DNA of 24,386 nucleotides from positions 1-24,386 of the IMG/VR virus record IMGVR_UViG_3300001715_000010, one strand, 5' to 3'. The notes under the pieces were generated by a model. It was not told where the DNA came from. It did not search any database and was given only the letters and a program-made list of their open reading frames with translations. Position numbers and translations under genes: made by a program. The stretch is from a virus. Shown here in pieces: positions 14,137 to 21,809 of the stretch (position 1 is the stretch's first letter; each line of letters begins with the position of its first letter).

Positions 14137-14966
14137 GCCGGGAGCTCTCCGGTCGCCAGCATCGCCTGAAATTCGTCTTCGGTCAGAATGGTGCAGCCTT
14201 GCGCCCTCGCCTGGGAGAGCTTTGTTGCCCCGGCTCTTGGCCCGGCGCAAACGAAGGTGAGCTTCTTGGTGACCGTCTTTCTCACCAACAGGCCATGATC
14301 CTCGGCATCGGATTCCAAATCATCACGCTCCTCTGAAGAGAAACCGGTGAAAAGGATCTCCATGGCTCGTTCAGAAGACTTCGGGGCTTTCGCGGTTCTC
14401 TCTTCTGTCGGTTTAGCTGGGCCGAGTAATTCCTCTCCCAGTAGAAACTCAACAATTCTGTCACGCCGGAAAGTGCGTATATCTTCGACCTCATGGCAAA
14501 AGCCCTCGATATATACGCCATCTTCCATCCAGTCGGAGACTTCCCGAGTGGTGACATTGCCCCGAGTGTCTCGATAAGTAAAAATCAGTCGTTCTTCAAG
14601 TTCTGCCGAATCCAGCCGGTCACGCTCTTCAATTACCTCGCTGATAATCCCTGTCAGGGCCGATTTAATCCGCGTTACTCGAGCCTTCCGACTGGCTTTG
14701 AGTGACACATAAAGTGCAATGCCAAGCGGCCCAACCAGCAGCATTCCGGCGATGATGCCGGTAGCACCCAGCGACTCTGTCTCGCCAAGGGCGAAGCCCA
14801 TGCCGTCGAGCATCAGCAACAAGCCGCCAAGCGCGAACCAGCCCAATGTAAGTCCGGCTAGATGGCGTGCCCACCATGGGCGGCCATTGATCCGCATGGA
14901 TTTCGCTAGCGCGCGCCAACCGTAGATCGCGCCACCAAACGACAACAAAACAGCAACCAGGTCCAT
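14133..14966 (-). CDS. Membrane-anchored protein with WYL-like and BRCT domains
   Basis: A 277-residue protein. Three hydrophobic helices lie at about residues 2-18, 37-54 and 67-88. Next comes a small beta domain, about 125-173, with the pattern 'LIFTYRDTRGNVTTREV', 'YIEGFC' and 'RTFRRDRI', typical of WYL-like ligand-sensing domains. Last is a BRCT domain, about 203-270: 'ILFTGFSSEERDDLE', then a 'VTKKLTFVCAG' strand, 'GATKLSQARAQGCTI' and 'TEDEFQAML'. BRCT domains bind DNA ends or phosphoproteins. An AAGGGGAAGGGG tract precedes the ATG at 14966. The start overlaps the upstream XRE gene by 61 bases. It looks like a lysogenic-conversion or defence gene; that is inference. Confidence 0.82.
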   Translation of the reverse strand: MDLVAVLLSFGGAIYGWRALAKSMRINGRPWWARHLAGLTLGWFALGGLLLMLDGMGFALGETESLGATGIIAGMLLVGPLGIALYVSLKASRKARVTRIKSALTGIISEVIEERDRLDSAELEERLIFTYRDTRGNVTTREVSDWMEDGVYIEGFCHEVEDIRTFRRDRIVEFLLGEELLGPAKPTEERTAKAPKSSERAMEILFTGFSSEERDDLESDAEDHGLLVRKTVTKKLTFVCAGPRAGATKLSQARAQGCTILTEDEFQAMLATGELPA

Positions 14967-15331
14967 CCCCTTCCCCTTACGTCCCCTGCCGCTGAGCGGC
15001 TATTCGTTATCGTCGATTCCGCAACCGCATCCCTAGCCGGCGCACCGCTCGTCTTGTCACTGTCGGTCGCCGCCCGGTAGTCCTCGACTAGCTCGCTTTC
15101 TTTCTGTTTCAGCGCCTGCTGGCCGGTTAGCACGAACAGGAGGTCGATCCCCACTGTGGCTAGCCTGCCCAGTTCCATGGCATCAGGCCCAGCCTCATCC
15201 TCTCCGTTCTCAAGCTGGTCGATTCGGCTGGGTGGTATACCTGCTGCGTCGCCCAGCTCATTGATCGTCAGCGCCAGGCGTGCTCGCTCCTGGCGCAGCC
15301 GCTGCGCTATCTCGTGTGCCAATCCCGTCAA
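14906..15331 (-). CDS. XRE-family regulator, second repressor-like protein
   Basis: A helix-turn-helix protein. I prefer the TTG at 15331 (141 residues), which has a GGAG seven bases upstream and puts the 'AHEIAQRLRQERARLALTINELG' domain at the N-terminus; a GTG at 15418 would give 170 residues. The end of the domain, 'VGIDLLFVLTGQ', matches the 'AGVDVQYVLTGV' of the repressor encoded 250 bases upstream, so they are related. Helix 3 is 'PPSRIDQLENG'. The C-terminal 40 residues are Ala/Arg/Ser-rich and hydrophobic at the end, unlike typical repressors, perhaps because of a past frameshift. It probably regulates the moron cassette that follows. Confidence 0.75.
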   Translation of the reverse strand: MTGLAHEIAQRLRQERARLALTINELGDAAGIPPSRIDQLENGEDEAGPDAMELGRLATVGIDLLFVLTGQQALKQKESELVEDYRAATDSDKTSGAPARDAVAESTITNSRSAAGDVRGRGWTWLLFCCRLVARSTVGAR

Positions 15332-15585
15332 GCATGCTCCGCGCTCCTGGTGTGTTCTTCCTGCCGCACCGGTTTTCTCATCCCGGATGACCACCAATAG
15401 CCACGAATGTTGAAACACCCTATGCCGAGAAAATTAAGCCGGTACCGCGCAGGCATGTCTTAGCAAAACCGCACCAGCACTGAGCTAGAGCGGTACAAGC
15501 GTCGCTCATAAGAGACGCTAAAAAACGCGAAGTTACCGAGCTTAACGATACCCAACACAAAACACGAGCAAACACCTAAAAAGAC

Positions 15586-15939
15586 TCATTCACCCCCCGC
15601 TTTTTCTCCCTTCTCCCGCTTGGACTTGGCGGCAAGGAGGCGGCTCATCATCTTCAAGCTCTCTTGCTCTTCGCCAGAAACTTGGCGGTAGTGATCCACT
15701 ATCGCCGCCTCGTCGGGCGCCAGGCTGTCCTCAGTGATGCCTCTCACACCAGTCAATACGTACTGCACATCCACGCCCGCCGCCGCCATGGCGGACAGAT
15801 AGCGCGCATCGGGTACGCGTTTGCCCGTTTCGTAGTTCGATTGAGCAATTTTTTTCACGCCTCCGATCTCGCCGAAAGCCTCTTGGGACAAGCCCAAACG
15901 CTGACGCTCTTCTCGAAGGCGCAGCCCAAAGTTATCCAA
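15586..15939 (-). CDS. Probable immunity repressor (XRE family, P2 C-like role)
   Basis: A 117-residue helix-turn-helix protein: residues about 5-60 are the Cro/CI-type domain ('LREERQRLGLSQEAFGEIGGVKKIAQSNYETGKRVP', cut here only for description), followed by 'DVQYVLTG' and a helical C-terminus rich in Glu/Lys for dimerisation. The only start in frame is TTG at 15939, with AGGGA ten bases upstream. The start codon sits inside an operator-like dyad, and the divergent early promoter overlaps a second dyad, as expected for an autoregulated lysogeny switch. It has no peptidase domain, so it would not be cleaved like lambda CI. Confidence 0.85.
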   Translation of the reverse strand: MDNFGLRLREERQRLGLSQEAFGEIGGVKKIAQSNYETGKRVPDARYLSAMAAAGVDVQYVLTGVRGITEDSLAPDEAAIVDHYRQVSGEEQESLKMMSRLLAAKSKREKGEKAGGE

Positions 15940-15983
15940 ATCGATAATTCCCTATTGACTGTTATCCAACTAGATAACAGAAT
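15932..15983 (+). promoter_or_regulatory. Early promoter and paired operators of the lysogeny switch
   Basis: Two dyads of the same kind are seen: TTATC-N6-GATAA at 15932-15947 and CTGTTATC-N6-GATAACAG at 15959-15980. Their centres are 30 bases apart, about three helical turns. A rightward promoter overlaps the second: -35 TTGACT (15955-15960), 17-base spacer, -10 CAGAAT (15978-15983). It would drive the early gene at 16021 and be blocked by the repressor encoded leftward. Confidence 0.85.
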
Positions 15984-16020
15984 CGCCATTACACAGACAC
16001 TCGCAGACACGAACACGACT

Positions 16021-16497
16021 ATGCACAAGCTCCTGACGCGCGAGCAAGCCCGCGAAGCACTCAATGAGAGAGGCGTCACCATCGCCGAGTTCTGCCGCGT
16101 TCACGGCTTGAACCGGCAAATGGTCAGCGACCTGCTCGGTGGTAGGAAGAAAGGACTACGCGGCGAAGCCCACCGCGCCGCAGTCCTGCTCGGCCTCAAG
16201 AAAGGCGTGATCATCGATCACACCGCCCGCACCACGCGTCTTCAATCTCCGCCCAAGAGGCGCGTTCCGGAACGCCGCGTCTCCCAAGACGTTCGCGGTA
16301 CCAGCGTCATCGAAGACGACGAGACCTTCGCGGCACTCAAGGCAGCGGTGATCAATCCCCGGCAAAAGTTCAATGAGCCGCTGACGGGTTTCATGGTCAT
16401 CCCGATCGGTGCAGGCCCCGAGTACACGAAACGCGAGAACCGCGAACTGCTCGCCAGCCCCATCATCCTGACCACGATGCGCCACGAGCCTCGTTGA
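16021..16497 (+). CDS. DNA-binding early protein, BcepMu gp16 family
   Basis: A 158-residue protein. Residues about 5-65 ('TREQAREALNERGVTIAEFCRVHGLN', 'MVSDLLGGRKKGLRGEAHRAAVLLGLK') match the gp16 family of phage DNA-binding proteins, which sit just right of the repressor in many Mu/P2-like prophages and probably act as the anti-repressor or Cox-like regulator. The C-terminal 70 residues form a separate region with no recognised family. It is the first gene under the early promoter. The ATG at 16021 has no strong ribosome-binding site; there is no better start before the family motif. Confidence 0.82.
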   Translation: MHKLLTREQAREALNERGVTIAEFCRVHGLNRQMVSDLLGGRKKGLRGEAHRAAVLLGLKKGVIIDHTARTTRLQSPPKRRVPERRVSQDVRGTSVIEDDETFAALKAAVINPRQKFNEPLTGFMVIPIGAGPEYTKRENRELLASPIILTTMRHEPR

Positions 16498-16545
16498 TCG
16501 ACCCAAAGAATCCCGACCCCCGGCTAACCAGATGAGGAATACCCC

Positions 16546-16857
16546 ATGAATCAACAACGCAGAGACCCCACCGCGCCCATCGTGGTGCTCGATATTGCCA
16601 GCACGGGGCTGCCGGCCCGCCATCCGAGCGTGGGCGAGCAGCAATCGCGCGGTTATCTCTCCAAGGCTGCCACCAAGCTCAAGTCCACCGGCGACCTGCT
16701 GCACGTCGCCGAGGACATATTCAGCTGCGGCTGGCCCGATGTGACCATCAGCTTTCGGCGGGCGGGTGCATCAGCCAGTGATATCCATTCCTGGACCCTT
16801 CGAGCTCCCCAACCTGGTTGCGCAGTCCCAGGTCGTGAAGATGGCTATGCAGGGTAA
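16546..16857 (+). CDS. Hypothetical early phage protein, possibly truncated
   Basis: A 103-codon frame with a good GAGGAA site seven bases before the ATG. Residues 1-70 look like coding sequence ('IVVLDIASTGLPARHPSVGEQQSRGYLSKAATKLKS' type composition), while the last 35 residues overlap the minus-strand gene at 16748-17053 and read like non-coding. The simplest view is that an original gene was cut by arrival of the minus-strand gene. No family recognised. Confidence 0.5.
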   Translation: MNQQRRDPTAPIVVLDIASTGLPARHPSVGEQQSRGYLSKAATKLKSTGDLLHVAEDIFSCGWPDVTISFRRAGASASDIHSWTLRAPQPGCAVPGREDGYAG

Positions 16858-17053
16858 AGCCCTCGTTCAGGCTCACGCCGAACACCCTGTAGATCTGACC
16901 GTCGCGGTTCTCGATGCCTATCCGGTAATCGTCAAGGCCACCCGACAACCAGTTCTCAGGGCCGTCATTGTCGGGAAACGTGGTTTCGAGCAGGGCCGTG
17001 ATGGCCTCGTCGTAGTCGGGGATTTCAATGCCGGTGATGTAGCGGTTATCCAT
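16748..17053 (-). CDS. Hypothetical protein on the opposite strand
   Basis: A 101-residue acidic protein from the ATG at 17053, which has a GGAG seven bases upstream. The frame is open further upstream, but the chosen start gives a sound N-terminus ('MDNRYITGIEIPDYDEAI'). It has a compact alpha/beta look with 'DDYRIGIENRDGQIYRVFGV' strands and no membrane helix. It lies alone on the minus strand within the plus-strand early operon, which suggests a separately acquired gene. No family recognised. Confidence 0.75.
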   Translation of the reverse strand: MDNRYITGIEIPDYDEAITALLETTFPDNDGPENWLSGGLDDYRIGIENRDGQIYRVFGVSLNEGFTLHSHLHDLGLRNQVGELEGSRNGYHWLMHPPAES

Positions 17054-17144
17054 TGAATAGCTCCAGTTAACGAAAAAAGAATCAGTGATTGGCGGCGCCG
17101 CTGTCACGACGCCGCACCAAGAATACGGGAAACGGGAAGCCGCC

Positions 17145-17192
17145 ATGAAACGCCGCCGCGCGCTTTACCCCATTAAAGGAGGTCCTCGGTGA
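17145..17192 (+). CDS. 15-residue leader ORF overlapping the Ogr start
   Basis: A short frame (MKRRRALYPIKGGPR) with GGGAAG before its ATG. It reads through the ribosome-binding site of the Ogr-like gene and its TGA overlaps the Ogr GTG (GTGA). It may couple or limit translation of the late activator. Too short to judge by coding signal. Confidence 0.35.
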   Translation: MKRRRALYPIKGGPR

Positions 17193-17434
17193 GGATTTGT
17201 TGTCCGCACTGTTCCGAGCCGGCGATCACCCGGACCAGCCGACGCCCGTCGCCGGTGTTCTACGAAATCTACGCCCAGTGCACCAACCCGCGCTGCGGCT
17301 GGGGCGGAAAGATCTACGTCGAATTTGCGCTGACGCTGGCACCCAGCCGCGAGCCGAATCCCGACATTCGTATTCCCATGGAGCCCGGCCGCCGCCGCGC
17401 CTACATGGACCAACTGGCCGCCATGCCCGGCTGA
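17189..17434 (+). CDS. ogr: Ogr/Delta-type zinc-finger late gene activator
   Basis: An 81-residue protein with the Ogr/Delta pattern: C5-x2-C8 near the N-terminus ('CPHCSEPAITRTS'), then an aromatic segment, then C31-x4-C36 ('QCTNPRCGW'). These Cys bind one zinc. P2 Ogr (72 residues) activates the late tail and capsid promoters by contacting the RNA polymerase alpha subunit. The GTG at 17189 follows AAAGGAGG, a very strong site. In P2, ogr lies just after gene D; here it has moved into the early region, past the repressor. Its likely targets include the dyad at 5569-5595. Confidence 0.92.
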   Translation: MRICCPHCSEPAITRTSRRPSPVFYEIYAQCTNPRCGWGGKIYVEFALTLAPSREPNPDIRIPMEPGRRRAYMDQLAAMPG

Positions 17435-17495
17435 TCGAGCAGCACCACGACCACAGGCTCCTGAGAGAGCCGACCACTACTAGGAAACCAGAACC

Positions 17496-17909
17496 ATGCA
17501 AACCGCTACCGCTATCGCTGCCCCCTTCGACGCCACTCCGGCTCGCGTTCTGCAACTGGACCCGAGCAATGCCGCCATTGGCTGGATGTTCCGCCACGGC
17601 CTGCATCAGGACCGCGTCACCGCGATCGAGGAACTGACGCTCTACCTGATGGACGAGTGCGCCATGACCGAGCGCGCCGCCGAAATCGCCGCGATTCAGG
17701 CTTACGCCGAGACCACCTGCATCGGGCAAGTCGGCCGCATCGATGTCGAGGCATGCACCCCGCATGTCGTGGTGCTGAGGACGATGGGCGGCCGCGCCGT
17801 CGCCTTCACCGCGGATGATCTGGTGCACGTTCTCGAGCGCGCTCGCGACGAAGGCAAGGCTCGCGTCGTCAACAGCGATACCCGCACGCCCGTCGTCATC
17901 ACGCAGTAA
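17496..17909 (+). CDS. Hypothetical early phage protein
   Basis: A 137-residue soluble protein with mixed helix and strand. The middle ('TAIEELTLYLMDECAMTERAAEIAAIQAYAET') is amphipathic helix, and the C-terminal part looks like a small beta domain. The ATG follows a CTAGGAAA site. Not recognised. It belongs to the block of small genes between ogr and the replication gene, a place where P2-like phages carry genes of unknown early function. A GC-rich palindrome after its stop may separate it from the next gene. Confidence 0.75.
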   Translation: MQTATAIAAPFDATPARVLQLDPSNAAIGWMFRHGLHQDRVTAIEELTLYLMDECAMTERAAEIAAIQAYAETTCIGQVGRIDVEACTPHVVVLRTMGGRAVAFTADDLVHVLERARDEGKARVVNSDTRTPVVITQ

Positions 17910-17916
17910 CGCCAGG

Positions 17917-17940
17917 GCGCCGCCCCGGGGCGGCGCTTTC
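17917..17940 (+). terminator. GC-rich palindrome, possible weak terminator or mRNA-stabilising hairpin
   Basis: GCGCCGCCCC is followed directly by its complement GGGGCGGCGC and then TTTC. The fold must open the central bases to form a loop. The T-run is short, so full termination is doubtful; an mRNA-end hairpin within the operon is as likely. Confidence 0.5.
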
Positions 17941-17963
17941 CATCGAGGATCGAGGACACCGCC

Positions 17964-18389
17964 ATGCTGCCCAGTCAACGCGCGGCCACCACCGCGACGC
18001 CTGCAAACCACCTGCACCTCGTCCAATCAGACGGCCGGGCCGGTTTCGGCGCCCTGCGTGCCGAGCTGCACGCCCGTTGTGAAGACGAGGACCTCGCCAC
18101 CCTGTGGCGCGAGTTGATGACCAACGAGCGCAAGACGCTGTTGGCCAGTGCGCAAATGGAACCCCGCGATGCGCTGCGCAGCATCGGCGAGATGAGCAAG
18201 GTCGAGCGCAACGCGATTCGCGCCGCGATTGGCCGCATGAGCCAGTACGCTTTGCGCCTGAGGGACCGTCTCGAAACTGCCGAGCGCCCGTCTCGCCAGA
18301 TGGCACGACAGGCACGCCAGGCGCTGATCGACGGAGATCGTCAGGCCGCATTGCACTGGCTCAACCTGATCGAGCAAGGGGCGCAGTGA
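17964..18389 (+). CDS. Hypothetical early phage protein, helical
   Basis: A 141-residue protein, mostly predicted helix and rich in Arg/Ala/Leu, with 'LATLWRELMTNERKTLLASAQM' and 'RQARQALIDGDRQAALHWLNLIE' segments. The ATG follows GAGGA. Its TGA overlaps the ATG of the next gene by one base. No family recognised; the arginine-rich helices would suit a nucleic-acid-binding protein, which is only a suggestion. Confidence 0.78.
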   Translation: MLPSQRAATTATPANHLHLVQSDGRAGFGALRAELHARCEDEDLATLWRELMTNERKTLLASAQMEPRDALRSIGEMSKVERNAIRAAIGRMSQYALRLRDRLETAERPSRQMARQARQALIDGDRQAALHWLNLIEQGAQ

Positions 18390-18667
18390 TGAGAAACCCG
18401 ACCACCAACGACATCGCCCAGGCAGTCTCCCGCGAGGTGGAAAACCATTTCTGGCTGCTCCTCGAGGCGCTGTTTTCGCAGATCAAGCAACTCGCCGGCC
18501 AGCACGCCAAGGTCGAAGCGCTCAAGGCGCCGCAGAAGTCGCGAAACCGGTGCTGGCAATCGCTGGACCGACGGGCGGCCAGTCTCGAACACCAGGTCAG
18601 CGGATTGGTCGAGGCGATTTGCACGGTGGACAAAGCGCATCGTAAGGCCGTGGGTGGGGAGTCGTGA
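18389..18667 (+). CDS. Hypothetical early phage protein, coiled coil
   Basis: A 92-residue helical protein from the ATG at 18389 (the open frame extends upstream, overlapping the previous gene). Long amphipathic helices ('FWLLLEALFSQIKQLAGQ', 'SLEHQVSGLVEAICTV') suggest an oligomeric coiled coil. It overlaps its neighbours by one base on both sides, so it is part of a tightly coupled run. No family recognised. Confidence 0.75.
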   Translation: MRNPTTNDIAQAVSREVENHFWLLLEALFSQIKQLAGQHAKVEALKAPQKSRNRCWQSLDRRAASLEHQVSGLVEAICTVDKAHRKAVGGES

Positions 18668-18960
18668 TGGATTTCTTCGATCCCGAAACCACCACCGCTG
18701 CCAAGGCTAACGCCGCCGACTTTCTGGCGCGGATCTTTGCCCAGTTCGAGTACGGCGGGCCGCTGGTCGATTTCGGCATGGTGTTTCTCCTGATCAACAC
18801 CGATCTCGGCGAGTGCGCCGTCGGCTGCTATCCGGTTGAAGGCGTCATTACGCGGGTCTCGGTCACGGCTCCTCGGTCAGGGACTCGGCACATGACAACG
18901 GCAGACGCCATCCAATTTCTGCGCGCCAACGGCGCCAAGAGTGATTGGGTGAAACGATGA
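18667..18960 (+). CDS. Hypothetical early phage protein preceding the replication gene
   Basis: A 97-residue alpha/beta protein from the ATG at 18667. A central hydrophobic segment ('VDFGMVFLLINTDLGECAVGCYPVEGVI') looks like buried beta strands and not a membrane helix. The C-terminus ('TTADAIQFLRANGAKSDWVKR') is helical. It overlaps the replication gene by 4 bases (ATGA), so it should be made together with the initiator. No family recognised. Confidence 0.75.
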   Translation: MDFFDPETTTAAKANAADFLARIFAQFEYGGPLVDFGMVFLLINTDLGECAVGCYPVEGVITRVSVTAPRSGTRHMTTADAIQFLRANGAKSDWVKR

Positions 18961-21371
18961 CCACGACAGCGCTGGAGCGTCAAAAAGCCTACGGTGGCCC
19001 GGGCTCCGGTTACGGCGACAACAGAAAGCTCAGCTGTGCCGAATGGCGCCAGAAGTCTTTCTTCACACCATTCCCCTCGCTGGCCGAAGATCTGGCCGCC
19101 GGTTTCCTTCACGTCGCCAAGCAACACGGCAACGCCGCCGGTAACCGCTGGCTGGTCCGCCGTACCGAGGGCCTGGTCGAGCCTGAAAAGATCTACCGTC
19201 GCTTTCCGGTGATCGCCAACGATCTGAGGCGTGCGTTCATCGCCCAGCGCAACAGCCAGCCGACCACCATCGAGGGCATCACGGCGGGCTGTCAGTGGCT
19301 CGCCGATGTGGAGAAGCGCCTCACCATCGGCTCGTTCAACTCAGCTCATGACGATGACGCCCTGGTCAACTACGCCCAGGGGCAGGCCCGCGCCGTCGAA
19401 GATGAGCGCAACGTGCTGATCAGTAATATCGCCAAGCACAACCGACTGTTGCGTCTGGGGCTACTGCCACCGCCCCGCCGCCTGTCCCGCGTGAAGGGTG
19501 CAACGACCTCGGCGCGAGCGCGCCATGTGGCGCAAATGATCGCCGAGTCACGCAACCCGCTGACGCCGCCGAGTATCGGCGTGCCACTGCTCGCAGTTTT
19601 CACCTGGGAGCGCGCGCCGGTCATGAGCTTGGCCGTGGCCGACGAGATGGCCGCGGCCTCGGCACGCAAGCGCGCCACGCTCCACGGCATCGTACCCCCG
19701 CCGGTCAAGAGCAAGGCAAGCGTGCAGCTCGCCCGCTTGAGCTGCGCGCGATGGTGGCGCCGAAAGCTGCGCCGCATGGCGGGCCGGCGTCTCGAGCAGG
19801 TCCAGCGGGAGGCCCACCGCGTTCATGCTCAATCGGGCATCTACTGCAGCGACATGACCATCGAGCGCCGGCGTAGCCAGAAGGTCCGCAACCGCGCGCT
19901 GTTGGAAAACCTCGAAGCGGTCAATCAGGAAGGCCAGGTCTACACCCTTGCCGAACTGGCCGAGCTGGGGCTCTCCAACCCGGACCATCGACGCGCCGAA
20001 CTGATGCTGCGCATTCGTGATACCGAAGTCGAAGCCCGCCGCAACGGCCACGTTGGGCTGTTTTTCACGATCACCGCGCCCAGCCGTTTTCATCCGGTTA
20101 ACGCCAACCGCTACGTAGACCGCAAGGGTCGAGAGCGCTACCGGTGCCGACGAAACCCGAAATACGACGGGTCGACCCCGCGTGAAGCGCAACAGCATAT
20201 CCAGCAGGTATGGGCCAAGGCTCGCGCCAAGCTCGCCCGTGATGAGCGGGCGATCTATGGCATCCGCGTCGTCGAGCCACACCACGACGGCACGCCGCAT
20301 TGGCACCTGCTGGTGTGGATGGCCGCCGAAGATCAGGAGGCCGTCACCGACACGCTGCGCGGCTACGCGGAGGAAGAGTCGCCCCAAGAGCTGTTCAACC
20401 GTTTGGGCAAGACCACCGCGCGCTTCGATGCCAAGCGCATCGACTACAGCAAAGGCACCGCCGCCGGTTACGTCGCGAAGTACATCTCGAAGAACATCAA
20501 CGGCGAACAGTTCACCCGTGCCGGTATCGACGGTGACGAGCTGGATAGCTACGGCCACGACCTCAACAGCGTCGCGCCGCGCATAGAGGCGTGGGCGGCG
20601 TGCTGGGGCATTCGTCAGTTCCAGTTCGTGGGTCTTCCGAGCGTCACAGTCTGGCGCGAGATCCGGCGTCTGACCGAGAAGCAGGAAGACGAACTTCGCA
20701 AGTGGGAAGAGGCGACCCAGCCGCACCCTCGTGCCGCCGCCGTCTTCCATCAGATCCGGGAAGCTGCCAATGCCGGCCAATGGGACCAGTTCCTTCGCCT
20801 GATGGGTGGCCCCAATACGCCCCGCAAACTCCAGCCCATCAAGCCGTGGTCAATCCCGGCGTTCCGCACTGGCAAAGGCGAGGACGATTTCAGCCACGCC
20901 ACCGGCGAAGAGAACCGGAGCTTCATCGAGCGCGGCCGCTATGGCGATGAAATCGAAGTGCCGAAAGGCCTATCGGTGAAGGACGGCAAGGGCCGCGAAT
21001 CCGAGTATCTGACACGCCTGTATCGCTGGAACGTTCGGCCCAAGCACGCCGCTTCGGGTTTGGGGGTTTCCGATCTCGGCGAAGCCGGATCGGCTTGGAC
21101 TTGTGTCACTAACTGTACGGTGCCGGGTTTCAGCGACGGACAGAGCCTCATTCCTCGGGGGCTTTTAACCCCGAAAGAACTCACCCAGGAGGAGCTCGAC
21201 GAGCAACTCCAGCGGTATCGAGAGTGGCGCGCCAGCGAAGAGGTCCGCCAAGAGATGGAATCCCTCGAGCTCGAGGAACGCATGGTGCGCGCCATGGCTC
21301 GCCGACACGCCAAACCCGAAGCGCTGCCCGAGTGGCAGGGCGTCGAAGAGTACTTCCCCGAAGGGATCTAA
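18957..21371 (+). CDS. A: Rolling-circle replication initiator endonuclease (P2 gpA-like)
   Basis: An 804-residue protein (P2 A is 761). It has the HUH endonuclease motif in 'HHDGTPHWHLLVW' (H448 and H450) that binds the metal ion, and the paired catalytic Tyr in 'GYVAKYISKN' (Y505 and Y509), the P2 A arrangement. It nicks the phage origin in cis and starts rolling-circle replication with host Rep helicase. In P2 the origin lies inside the A coding region; I could not locate it here. The ATG at 18957 was chosen for its overlap with the upstream stop. The N-terminal half is Arg-rich and the C-terminus is a long acidic helix. Confidence 0.95.
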   Translation: MTTTALERQKAYGGPGSGYGDNRKLSCAEWRQKSFFTPFPSLAEDLAAGFLHVAKQHGNAAGNRWLVRRTEGLVEPEKIYRRFPVIANDLRRAFIAQRNSQPTTIEGITAGCQWLADVEKRLTIGSFNSAHDDDALVNYAQGQARAVEDERNVLISNIAKHNRLLRLGLLPPPRRLSRVKGATTSARARHVAQMIAESRNPLTPPSIGVPLLAVFTWERAPVMSLAVADEMAAASARKRATLHGIVPPPVKSKASVQLARLSCARWWRRKLRRMAGRRLEQVQREAHRVHAQSGIYCSDMTIERRRSQKVRNRALLENLEAVNQEGQVYTLAELAELGLSNPDHRRAELMLRIRDTEVEARRNGHVGLFFTITAPSRFHPVNANRYVDRKGRERYRCRRNPKYDGSTPREAQQHIQQVWAKARAKLARDERAIYGIRVVEPHHDGTPHWHLLVWMAAEDQEAVTDTLRGYAEEESPQELFNRLGKTTARFDAKRIDYSKGTAAGYVAKYISKNINGEQFTRAGIDGDELDSYGHDLNSVAPRIEAWAACWGIRQFQFVGLPSVTVWREIRRLTEKQEDELRKWEEATQPHPRAAAVFHQIREAANAGQWDQFLRLMGGPNTPRKLQPIKPWSIPAFRTGKGEDDFSHATGEENRSFIERGRYGDEIEVPKGLSVKDGKGRESEYLTRLYRWNVRPKHAASGLGVSDLGEAGSAWTCVTNCTVPGFSDGQSLIPRGLLTPKELTQEELDEQLQRYREWRASEEVRQEMESLELEERMVRAMARRHAKPEALPEWQGVEEYFPEGI

Positions 21372-21421
21372 ACACCACAACAACCGCGCCACGCAGGGCG
21401 CCGAGAAGAAGGAACCAGCCA

Positions 21422-21643
21422 ATGGCTGATCGTGCCGACATTGCTGACGAGATCATCCAGAACCGCATCGAGGGCCACCTCGCCGCGCACCGCCTGCCGA
21501 CCGCGATCCGCGGCGCCATGGACATCGATTGCGAGGACTGCGGATGCGAGATCCCCGCGCCTCGTCGTGCCGCCGCACCCTGGGCGACGACGTGCATCGA
21601 GTGCCAGTCGATCCGAGAGGAGAAACGCCGCCATGTCCGATAA
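21422..21643 (+). CDS. TraR/DksA-type zinc-finger protein
   Basis: A 73-residue protein from the ATG at 21422 (AAGGAA site). It has the family's C4 zinc motif: C37-x2-C40 ('CEDCGCEIPAPRR') and C58-x2-C61 ('CIECQ'), and the N-terminal helix with 'ADIADEIIQ'. TraR-like proteins bind the RNA polymerase secondary channel and mimic DksA with ppGpp, shifting host promoter use. Phage versions of this size are common in P2-like early regions. It overlaps the next gene by 11 bases. Confidence 0.92.
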   Translation: MADRADIADEIIQNRIEGHLAAHRLPTAIRGAMDIDCEDCGCEIPAPRRAAAPWATTCIECQSIREEKRRHVR

Positions 21644-21809
21644 AGCCCACATGACAGGCACCGTCGACGCCGTCTATCTCGCCTGGCGAATCAGCTACCA
21701 ATCGTCGGAACAGGCCGCGAGAGCCGCGTATCGAGCAGCGCAGGAGCGAGCGATCGAGAACTACCGACTCCAGCAGGAAAACGAACGTCTGCGCCGAGGT
21801 GATGCATGA
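21633..21809 (+). CDS. Hypothetical small early phage protein
   Basis: A 58-residue protein from the ATG at 21633, preceded by a GAGAGGAGAAA site inside the TraR-like gene. The C-terminal half is a predicted coiled coil ('AIENYRLQQENERLRRGD'). It overlaps the next gene by 4 bases (ATGA). No family recognised. Confidence 0.7.
   Translation: MSDKAHMTGTVDAVYLAWRISYQSSEQAARAAYRAAQERAIENYRLQQENERLRRGDA

Noticed and set aside
15498-15519. AGCGTC / GACGCT hairpin upstream of the second XRE gene
   Set aside because: Short 6-bp stem with a 10-base loop and no T-run in the right direction for a terminator; weak evidence for any role.
19548-20780. 410-codon open frame on the minus strand
   Set aside because: It is antisense to the gpA-like initiator, with composition explained by GC-rich third positions, and has no family signal.
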